A stretch of DNA of 5,539 nucleotides from Stigonema sp964246695 (lineage in GTDB: Bacteria > Cyanobacteriota > Cyanobacteriia > Cyanobacteriales > Nostocaceae): NCBI GenBank assembly GCA_964246695.1, contig CAXTSI010000555.1:1-5539 (forward strand), written 5' to 3'. Below are positions 1 through 4,813 of the stretch, one piece after another; position 1 is the stretch's first letter; each line of letters opens with the position of its first letter. A program made the translations under genes and the position numbers. The notes beneath the pieces were generated by a model that did no database searches, had not been told where the DNA came from, and saw only the letters and a list, made by a program, of their open reading frames with translations.

Positions 1-43
1 CCCCTAATCCCCACGGAGTGGGGGCCCCGAGTTCCCCACTCCC
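1..43. repeat. G/C-rich repeat with short hairpin downstream of ycf51
   Basis: Positions 9-14 and 18-23 form a 6-bp stem (CCCCAC/GTGGGG) with a 3-base loop. This lies just past the ycf51 stop codon on the minus strand. No U-tract follows the stem in the direction of ycf51 transcription, so an intrinsic terminator is not well supported. Positions 32-43 (TTCCCCACTCCC) match the complement of the GGGGAGT heptads at 5519-5539, so this looks like a remnant of the same short tandem repeat family in the opposite orientation. Confidence 0.45.
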
Positions 44-48
44 TATAA

Positions 49-570
49 TTAAGCAGTAGGTTTTGGCAGTTGAGCAAATTTTTCCTGGTAAACTTCGAGT
101 GCGATTTGTGAATCTTCACGATTAGTAAGCGATCGCTTTACCTGACCCAAGTAAAGTGGCACAGACACCCCTGGTTCCGGGTGGACAATTGTACGCGCAC
201 GAATGGTCAACTGGTTGTCTTCTCGTGTACCTAGGCGACCAGAAGAATACAGATCGCTGGCTGCTTGACGTAGAGTTGCTTCTAATTGTGAAGGCGAAAT
301 CTGGGGTGGGATAGCAATCACCGCTTGTGTTACCCCATTGTCATAAACTCGGCTGTAGCGCACCGCACCAGGGATGACAGTGCGAGACAAGGGTGCTAGA
401 GACAGAGCAAATAAACCAGTTGTCACTACCAGCATAAAGCCAGTTGCACCCACTAGCCGAAAACGGATACCCCATTTCAAAATAAAACCCAAAACTGTCA
501 AGACACCAACTACCAAAGTGGCAATACCCGACCATTGGGTGTACTGGAGAAATTCAGCTGTTGTGAGCAT
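49..570 (-). CDS. ycf51: Ycf51 family protein (DUF2518)
   Basis: A 173-residue protein that reads as a full-length Ycf51/DUF2518 family member, a small membrane protein conserved in cyanobacteria and some algal plastids whose function is unknown. What is visible: the N-terminus begins MLTTAEFLQYTQWSGIA, followed by two hydrophobic segments at about residues 15-33 and 40-60 separated by the basic stretch KWGIRFR. A soluble C-terminal domain of about 110 residues follows, with YSRVYDNGVTQAVIAIPP and a hydrophilic tail ending in PKPTA. The ATG at 570 is chosen because the family normally starts with this MLTT..FLQYTQW segment; no strong Shine-Dalgarno sequence precedes it. A HIP1 octamer (129-136) lies inside the gene. 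There are no disruptions. No neighbour on the same strand is close enough to suggest an operon. The family call rests on remembered sequence pattern, not on a search. Confidence 0.92.
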   Translation of the reverse strand: MLTTAEFLQYTQWSGIATLVVGVLTVLGFILKWGIRFRLVGATGFMLVVTTGLFALSLAPLSRTVIPGAVRYSRVYDNGVTQAVIAIPPQISPSQLEATLRQAASDLYSSGRLGTREDNQLTIRARTIVHPEPGVSVPLYLGQVKRSLTNREDSQIALEVYQEKFAQLPKPTA

Positions 571-715
571 AAGAGTTAACGACTTTCTGTTAAGTAGTTA
601 TTAATTATCTTGGCTTTTTACTTACCTTGCATTCTTCGTCTCAATAAGCACATCCTAGCATATTGTTCTGAGATCTAAACTGAAAAATTCCTTCTTTACC
701 TTACTGCCATTCAGA

Positions 716-744
716 GGGAACAGGGAACAGGGAACAGGGAACAG
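716..744. repeat. Heptanucleotide tandem repeat (GGGAACA)x4
   Basis: Four exact units of GGGAACA run from 716 to 743, with the first base of another unit at 744. Heptameric short tandem repeats of this sort (STRR) are known from heterocystous cyanobacteria and usually lie between genes. The complementary array, in opposite orientation, is at 4533-4566, on the far side of the pseudogene block. The rest of the 571-935 intergenic stretch holds a hairpin, a bipartite repeat and one HIP1 site, and no gene that I can support. Confidence 0.9.
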
Positions 745-747
745 TAT

Positions 748-772
748 ATCCCACGCCACCCATCCGTGGGAT
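748..772. repeat. Perfect 8-bp hairpin
   Basis: ATCCCACG (748-755) pairs with CGTGGGAT (765-772) around a 9-base loop. It lies directly after the heptad array. No U-tract follows on either strand, so it is not a standard terminator. It may be part of the terminal structure of a degraded insertion sequence, which is inference. Confidence 0.5.
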
Positions 773-786
773 TGTAACAAGGACAA

Positions 787-825
787 GGCATCTTTTCGGG
801 GGAACTGGAGTTTAGACTAAAAGCA
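787..825 (+). repeat. Bipartite inverted repeat, left copy
   Basis: This segment contains GGCAT, then TTTTCGGGGGAA (about 793-804), then CTGGAGTTTAGACTAA (805-820) and GCAG. Its reverse complement recurs at 4391-4440 with the same order of blocks: the 16-base CTGGAGTTTAGACTAA part is exact and the first part differs by one base. The right copy carries 8 extra bases between the two blocks. A HIP1 site follows at 827-834. The copies face each other across about 3.6 kb. Confidence 0.8.
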
Positions 826-934
826 GGCGATCGCTCTTCAAAGGAATGTACGTGTTGTTAGTATAAAATTTTAGTAAGGACAGTCTATGGGTTAAGACAG
901 ACCCCCAACGCCTGTAGATGAGAGAAGAACTACC

Positions 935-1029
935 AACTCTCAATACGGTTCGGATAAGACTTTTCCCCCCGCCTGCGGCGACCCCCTTAAAAAGGGGGTT
1001 TCAAGAGACATAGCCCCCCTTTTTAAGGG
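935..1029. repeat. Palindromic intergenic repeat
   Basis: This stretch starts near CAATACGGTTCGG and carries nested inverted repeats. CCCCCTT (982-988) faces AAGGGGG (992-998). TTAAAAAGGGGG (987-998) is perfectly complementary to 1015-1026 with a 16-base spacer. It resembles dispersed C/G-rich palindromic repeats common between genes in filamentous cyanobacteria; that family assignment is from memory. It abuts the presumed end of the ISAs1-type element at 1030, so the element may have inserted next to or into it. The interval 836-934 before it holds nothing I can name. Confidence 0.6.
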
Positions 1030-1046
1030 CAGGGCTGTTTCATTCC
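1030..1046 (+). repeat. Presumed terminal inverted repeat of ISAs1-type element (3' end of transposase)
   Basis: CAGGGCTGTTTCATTCC lies right at the transposase stop codon, which is inside it (TGA read on minus at 1042-1040). That is the expected place for the end of a compact insertion sequence. A facing sequence that also starts CAGGGCT and continues to GTTT two bases later ends at 4380. No partner was found near the 5' end of the transposase (2100-2700). No 8-bp target duplication is visible: 1022-1029 and 4381-4388 differ. Confidence 0.5.
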
Positions 1047-2263
1047 ACAAGGGTAAGGATTTTGTCAATATCATTGGACATAAATCTATGGGCTGATGTG
1101 ATGGAGGAATAACCATTTCGGCGGAGAATATTGAGTGCGATCGTAAAATACTGATAGATTTGCAGGAGCATTACCCATGTGTATGGTGGAAACGTCTTCA
1201 TGAAAAACTACATCTTTAACGCTGCGGAAGGCGATTCTCAATGGAACATTGTCCCCGAATCCCTTGAGCAAAATCAACTGCTGAACGCACTCTTGCTGCT
1301 GATGTAGTAGGCAACTTGGTGATACGCACCGACCGCACGAGTACCTGTTCAAACTACTTTAACCAATGACTCCAAACCAACCCATTCGTAAATAGATGCC
1401 GTTTAAATCATTGAAAACTTCTACTGTACGTGTTGTCACTCGGTCGCGAGTCCGTTCAGTCGCAATATGCCGACTCGTCGGTCTAGAATGAGTTGTGTTG
1501 TGTTGGATCTGGCGAGGATCGATTTTTCTGATTTCCTTTAACAGCGATCGCATAGTCATTGCCACTATCAATGATTAACTTGGAAGTTTTTTTTGGCAAT
1601 GCAAAGCGTCCAAGCTCAAAACAACACCAACGATTACCAACGCCGCCACCAAGTGTTGAACCGTTCTAATTTCGCTACCATAATAGTTTTCTAGTTTGTC
1701 AAGACCGAAAACTAGCCCTCTTTTTTCAGCAAACACAGAGACCATACTGACGAAATTATGATACTCGTGTTTATAATCTTGAACAGTTCCTTTGATACGA
1801 GTACCATCTATTCCACACCACTCCAATGGCTCCAAATCAATGTACTTTTTTGCCCACTGATTAAACGTTGCGGCAAGGTTGTCAAAATCTACTCCCATCA
1901 GGAAGGAGTCGGATTGTTGAGTACGAGGGTACACCATGTCTTTGAATTCCAAATTTCGATTGGCAAGACCCGACGATGCCGTTTGACAAAATCTCCCCAT
2001 GCACGATACCCAACATACCCGCTCATTGTTCCCATTATCACCAACAATAAGACCAACCACAGTGAATGTCTCTGTCCATCTTTTGTCCGGAAATCTTTTT
2101 TTACTTTTAGAATTTTTTGTCTCTCACTTAAATTCTCATTAATTCTTAAATTTGCTGGTGGATTAAACCTAATTATGGTAATTTCTTTACTTAGTAATTG
2201 TTCTTGGTAGTTTCTGCATTGGTTTTTAACGTGTTCTTTAATTATATTGCCATCAATTATCAT
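1040..2263 (-). pseudogene. ISAs1 family transposase, multiply frameshifted and 5'-chimeric
   Basis: This is the remains of a DDE transposase of the ISAs1 (H-repeat-associated) family, normally about 370-400 residues and encoded by one frame. Family pieces appear in order when frames are joined: KDFRTKDGQRHSLWLVL and GYRAWGDFVKRH, PSYSTIR, LMGVDFDNLAATFNQWAKKY, WCGIDG (first catalytic Asp), LDALHCQKK (second Asp), KLIIDSGNDYAIAVKGNQ, ERTRDRVTTRTVEVFNDLNG, YYISS, IRGQCSIENRL (catalytic Glu), VKDVVFHED, NAPANLSV, IALNILRRNGYSS and the end MSNDIDKILTLVE. Frame changes fall near 1960, 1930, 1909, at the A8 run (1587-1594), near 1520, 1385, 1285, 1228 and 1150, and an in-frame TGA lies at 1349-1351. 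The first 50 or so codons (about 2110-2263) do not look like the family and contain no suitable start for it, so the 5' end is probably fused to other sequence. The ATG at 2263 lies 8 bases past the stop of the small gene upstream. It cannot make a working transposase as read. Confidence 0.9.
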
Positions 2264-2271
2264 GGTAATGA

Positions 2272-2536
2272 TTATGATTTATGAATTGTAAAGTATTTTT
2301 CTCCCTCATTTGGACGTCTGGTAATTTCGCCTATATTTTTGCCATTACAATCAACCCAACTGGTTGCATATCGTTCAGTTCTATGAAACCCTGTAAACTC
2401 TAATTTTTCTCCTGGGTAATGAGCTTTAAACCATTCTTTTGCTGACTCTTCAGTATCAAAAGTTCTGGTTTTTACTTCCTATGAGTGTTTTATGCCAATT
2501 ACTATCATCGGTAAAATCACAAACATAATGGGGCAT
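2272..2536 (-). pseudogene. Small hypothetical protein (about 87 aa) with single-base frameshift
   Basis: An ATG at 2536-2534 follows a good ribosome binding site (GGAG, 9 bases upstream). It opens a frame beginning MPHYVCDFTDDSNWHKTLIG that stops soon after at a TGA. Dropping one base near 2475 restores a frame that runs through VKTRTFDTEESAKEWFK, AHYPGEKLEFTGFHRTERY and ATSWVDCNGKNIGEI to EGEKYFTIHKS and a TAA at 2274-2272. Both halves have protein-like composition, and the joined product is about 87 residues, soluble and of mixed charge. I do not recognise the family. The single-base shift could be real decay or a sequencing error. The following frame begins 8 bases after the stop, as in an operon. 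A 126-base spacer separates it from the truncated gene upstream. No function is proposed. Confidence 0.55.
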
Positions 2537-2661
2537 ATATCTATTCTCCAGTTTTATAGTGTGCTTGGTTTATTTACTATTATCTCATGTGTAAATAAAT
2601 GTGGTTATATTTTTCTCATCAGGATAGCTGGATACTGGATAATATCGGTAATTTTCTGTAT

Positions 2662-2994
2662 TTAAGTTTGCGCGTCCCAAAATGAGCTACATCTATGCTT
2701 TGCTTCTTCAATCAGTTTTCGAGTCGTCTTTTTTCTCAATAATGCCATTGCAGCGTCGCACTCAAACCAAACGTCATGGTTATCGCACCAATAATTGTAA
2801 GCCTCATCCGCACCACCAGAAGTCTGAACATTATGATTATAATTTTCTGGTAGATTTGGGTTTTTTAACAGCAGTATTTCGGCTATAAGTGGTTTGCGAT
2901 CTATTGCAACTTTTAGCCACTCTTGAACCACATCACTTCTATTTAGCTGAATTGCAGCGAGAACCCTGCCATATAGATAGTAATTTACATGAGA
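2662..2994 (-). pseudogene. 5'-truncated hypothetical protein, possibly C-terminus of a TPR/ST7-like protein
   Basis: An open minus-strand frame of 110 codons runs from just after a TAA (2997-2995) to the stop at 2662. A GTG at 2931 could start an 89-residue product, but protein-like sequence (YLYGRVLAAIQLNRSDVVQ) extends upstream of it, so the real gene probably lost its 5' part. Visible features are WLKVAIDRKPLIAEILL, NPNLPENYN, GGADEAYNYW and AAMALLRKK. The order 'helical repeat, then short Pro/Leu link, then G-x-x-x-EA-x-x-Y, then A-x-x-x-LR' recalls the C-terminal tail of TPR or ST7-like proteins, but this is a weak resemblance from memory. The truncation point coincides with the start of the recognisable part of the plus-strand pRiA4b-like gene. 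A small frameshifted gene follows downstream on the same strand. Confidence 0.42.
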
Positions 2995-3407
2995 TTATAC
3001 AAGTAGTAATGGGTTGGGATAATTACCATCTACATAGCTTTTCTTGTGGGGAAGATGAGAATATAAAACTATCTGAAATATTGACGGTAGAAAATTTAGA
3101 GTTTTTGTATACTTATGACTTTGGGGATAATTGGGAACACAAGGGGTTAGTTGAAAAAATACTAGCTCCTGACCCAAATGTATTGTATCCATTGTGTCTT
3201 ACAGGTAAACGGGCTTGCCCACCTGAAGATTGTGGTGGATGTTGGGGCTATTCAGATCTTCTCAAGATTCTTAAAAAGCCATCTCATCCTGAGTATAAAG
3301 AAAGAAAAGAATGGGTAGGAAAGAGATTTAACTCAGAATATTTTAATTTAGAAAATGTTAATAAAAACCTCTCTGACTTTAAAGGAATAAAACTAGATTA
3401 CTCATAA
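2889..3407 (+). CDS. Plasmid pRiA4b ORF-3 family protein, N-terminally truncated
   Basis: The frame from the ATG at 2889 encodes 172 residues, but only about residue 32 onward (from nt ~2982) matches the pRiA4b ORF-3 family (PF07929), a widespread group of small proteins of unknown biochemical role. Diagnostic pieces are LHEIIQVVMGWDNYHLHSF (33-51), LYTYDFGDNWEH (about 73-84), the Cys-rich GKRACPPEDCGGCWGY (about 106-121), and the HPEYKERKEWVG segment near the C-terminus. Full members carry an N-terminal strand and a WRRI-type segment before LHEIIQ; here this is replaced by about 31 residues that are simply the antisense of the minus-strand gene ending in the same interval. The gene therefore lost its start in a rearrangement, and whether the chimeric frame is translated is unknown. 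The remaining domain is uninterrupted. It is A/T-rich compared with the transposase regions. Confidence 0.85.
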   Translation: MVCDLLQLLATLEPHHFYLAELQREPCHIDSNLHEIIQVVMGWDNYHLHSFSCGEDENIKLSEILTVENLEFLYTYDFGDNWEHKGLVEKILAPDPNVLYPLCLTGKRACPPEDCGGCWGYSDLLKILKKPSHPEYKERKEWVGKRFNSEYFNLENVNKNLSDFKGIKLDYS

Positions 3408-3551
3408 CCTTTGAGCCTGGATATTTTTACTTCTCAAATCCCCCATGTCCTTGAGGTATTCCCTCGCCACATAGCTGTATTGACTATCACATAAATGTTC
3501 GTGTTGGTGGGTATGTGTGCTAGAGCAATAATAAGGTGAGCGCACTGCCGC
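3408..3551. other. Short non-coding spacer, nothing recognised
   Basis: Between the pRiA4b-like stop and the transposase remnant I find no supported gene. Short open stretches on the minus strand (for example one containing HLIIALAHIPTNTNIYV and another containing YVAREYLKDMGDL) have protein-like composition but no start, no motif I recognise and no length. They may be scraps of a further decayed gene. Confidence 0.3.
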
Positions 3552-4331
3552 TTGACTGCCTTGTTGGTGTATTTGGTGTTGAGAAACTGGTGGTTAAACT
3601 CCTTCGGGTTGGTCAGGCTACGTTCAAATCTATGTTTATGGGGCGCACCAGATGCTTACTCTGGTAAGGGTCGTCCCCGGAAGCATGGTGTTCAATTTAA
3701 ACTCAATGAACCTTCAACGTGGGGCGAGGCGGCGTCTGTCTTGGAAGTAAATGACCCAAAATTGGGACTCCTCAGAGTTAGTCTGTGGCAAAATTTGCAT
3801 TTTCGCAAAGCAGCGACACGCTCTTCGGTCGCTACTGAGGGTTGAACGTCTCGATGAGAATGGCAACATGTTCGTATTAAAACCTTTGTGGTTAGCTTGG
3901 TTTGGGGAACAAATGCCGCCACTAGACGAAGTTTGGCGATTGTACTTGCGTCGATTCACGATTGACCATTGGTATCGCTTTCTCAAGCAACGTTTGCATT
4001 GGACAGTACCTAAGTTAGGTACTCCAGAACAATGTGAGCATTGGAGTCACTTAATGCCGTTAATCACTTGGGAGTTATGGTTAGCTCGTGATATTGTTGC
4101 TGATAATCCTCTCCCCTGGCATCCGTCAATGGATAAATTGACCCCTGGACGAGTGGCGATAAGCGTTGGGTGGAGTTTTAGCGGCGATTGGCACTCCTAC
4201 CTGTGCACCTAAACAAGAGCGGAAAATCCCTTGGGTGGACACCTGGTAAAGCCCGTATCCGTAGAATCCGTTATCCATTTGTTAAAAAGACTGCAACAAA
4301 GCCCCGGAAAGAGCAACCAAAATCTGCTTAA
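3552..4331 (+). pseudogene. Transposase remnant, NF041680-like cyanobacterial family, 5'-truncated and frameshifted
   Basis: The C-terminal half of a DDE-type transposase common in cyanobacteria and usually annotated as an NF041680 family putative transposase; the family label is from memory. The visible pieces are in family order: LVRLRSNLCLWG, GKGRPRKHGVQFKLNEPSTW, NDPKLG and LWQNLHFRKA in the first frame; then LLRVERLDENG, KPLWLAWFGEQMPPLDEVW, RLYLRRFTIDHWYRFLKQ, RLHWTVPKLGTPEQCEHW, LMPLITWELWLARDIV and LTPGRVA in the second. After a shift near 4170 come AIGTPTCAPKQERKIP, and after another near 4229 WTPGKARIRRIRYPFVKK and a lysine-rich tail ending EQPKSA. The first shift is around 3795-3835. 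The N-terminal half of the family is missing, so the left boundary is uncertain; recognisable sequence starts at about 3609. Both decay and truncation argue that it is inactive. Confidence 0.85.
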
Positions 4332-4361
4332 TCCCAAATATTTTCATCTTTGAAGTAAGTC

Positions 4362-4385
4362 TATTCTAAACTTAGCCCTGCTAAG
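4362..4385 (-). repeat. Candidate element end with small palindrome
   Basis: Read on the minus strand from 4380, this begins CAGGGCTAAGTTTAGAAT, resembling the CAGGGCTGTTTCATTCC end at 1030-1046 if a two-base gap is allowed. It lies about 48 bases past the stop of the NF041680-like transposase, so it may instead be that element's own end. Positions 4371-4385 form CTTAG-CCCTG-CTAAG, a 5-bp stem with a 5-base centre. Confidence 0.4.
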
Positions 4386-4390
4386 CCATT

Positions 4391-4440
4391 TCTTGCTGCT
4401 TAGTCTAAACTCCAGGGGGAAGCTTCCCCCGAAAAATGCC
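4391..4440 (-). repeat. Bipartite inverted repeat, right copy, with 16-bp palindrome
   Basis: On the minus strand this reads GGCATTTTTCGGGGGAA (4440-4424), then 8 extra bases, then CTGGAGTTTAGACTAA (4415-4400) and GCAG. It is the inverted counterpart of 787-825. The extra bases complete a perfect palindrome GGGGGAAGCTTCCCCC (4415-4430) that is absent from the left copy. Confidence 0.8.
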
Positions 4441-4445
4441 GCGCG

Positions 4446-4505
4446 GTTTATATGAGCCGAAGCGCCAGAACGAAAAACATCTTTCACATTCGTGCGGCTC
4501 TAAAC
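4446..4505. repeat. Long imperfect hairpin
   Basis: Three nested stems are visible: GTTTA (4446-4450) with TAAAC (4501-4505), GAGCCG (4454-4459) with CGGCTC (4495-4500), and ACGAA (4470-4474) with TTCGT (4489-4493). Unpaired bulges separate them on the left arm and a 14-base loop closes the top. It could be a subterminal hairpin of a lost IS200/IS605-type element or a structured transcript. No adjacent tnpA or tnpB is present, so this is inference. Confidence 0.55.
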
Positions 4506-4532
4506 CCACCTATGTAGTTTTTTGTTTTCATA

Positions 4533-4566
4533 TTCCCTGTTCCCTGTTCCCTGTTCCCTGTTCCCT
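4533..4566. repeat. Heptanucleotide tandem repeat (TTCCCTG)x4.9
   Basis: Four exact TTCCCTG units (4533-4560) are followed by TTCCCT (4561-4566) and an 8-base T run. It is the complement of the GGGAACA array at 716-743 and therefore lies in the opposite orientation. The 4332-4813 gap as a whole holds this array, the hairpins described separately, a candidate terminator and a palindrome, and no gene that I support. Confidence 0.9.
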
Positions 4567-4587
4567 TTTTTTTGTAAAGATAAATAA

Positions 4588-4608
4588 GGGCATCTACAAG
4601 AGATGCCC
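4588..4608 (-). terminator. Candidate intrinsic terminator
   Basis: A perfect 8-bp stem GGGCATCT (4588-4595) / AGATGCCC (4601-4608) has a 5-base loop. Read on the minus strand it is followed by TTATTTATCTTTAC, which is U-rich though not a clean run. It would end minus-strand transcription about 205 bases past the O-antigen ligase stop, or end a short unannotated transcript. No T-run follows on the plus strand, so it is unlikely to act in that direction. Confidence 0.5.
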
Positions 4609-4745
4609 GTCATGCAGGAAAACACCCAAAAGGGAATTCCTACACCTTCCCAACAATCAGCAACAGTGAATATGGTGGAATTATCCACACTCACAATCAC
4701 AAATGTGACTATAGTGATTTTATTAACTTAAAAAGCTAGTTACAG

Positions 4746-4759
4746 CAGTGTATACACTG
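4746..4759. repeat. Perfect 14-bp palindrome
   Basis: CAGTGTATACACTG is fully self-complementary and lies 54 bases past the stop of the O-antigen ligase gene. It has no U-tract on the minus-strand downstream side. It could be a protein-binding site or chance; the sequence alone does not decide. Confidence 0.4.
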
Positions 4760-4813
4760 AAAAAATTTTCTGCCTGTTCTTAATTTCCGTAATTCTAGCA
4801 ATTATCAAAACGG

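Noticed and set aside
9..23. Intrinsic terminator for ycf51
   Set aside because: The stem is present but no U-tract follows it on the minus strand.
374..604. Plus-strand open frame of 76 codons rich in Lys and Thr
   Set aside because: It is the antisense shadow of the membrane-segment region of ycf51.
604..609. Promoter -10 element (GATAAT on the minus strand) for ycf51
   Set aside because: No convincing -35 box lies at a proper distance; a single A/T-rich hexamer is weak evidence.
716..744. Tandem repeats as a possible CRISPR array
   Set aside because: The units are 7 bases long and contiguous with no spacers, which fits STRR repeats and not CRISPR.
1758..2210. Plus-strand open frame of 150 codons
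   Set aside because: It lies antisense to recognisable ISAs1 transposase segments and has no family-like sequence of its own.
2682..2888. Plus-strand open frame of 68 codons
   Set aside because: It is antisense to the more protein-like minus-strand frame at 2662-2994 and has no motif.
1030..4380. A single intact composite transposon with target duplication
   Set aside because: The bases flanking the two CAGGGCT ends do not match as a duplication, and both transposases inside are broken and of different families.
4436..4669. Plus-strand open frame of 77 codons through the repeat region
   Set aside because: It is built from hairpins and heptads, with low-complexity SLFPVPC-type translation of the repeat.
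4500..4700. Minus-strand open frame of 66 codons with several Cys residues (contains VGIPFWVFSC)
   Set aside because: Its middle is encoded by the 8-bp stem-loop and its end by the heptad array, no ribosome binding site is evident, and no family is recognised. It is most likely a chance frame.
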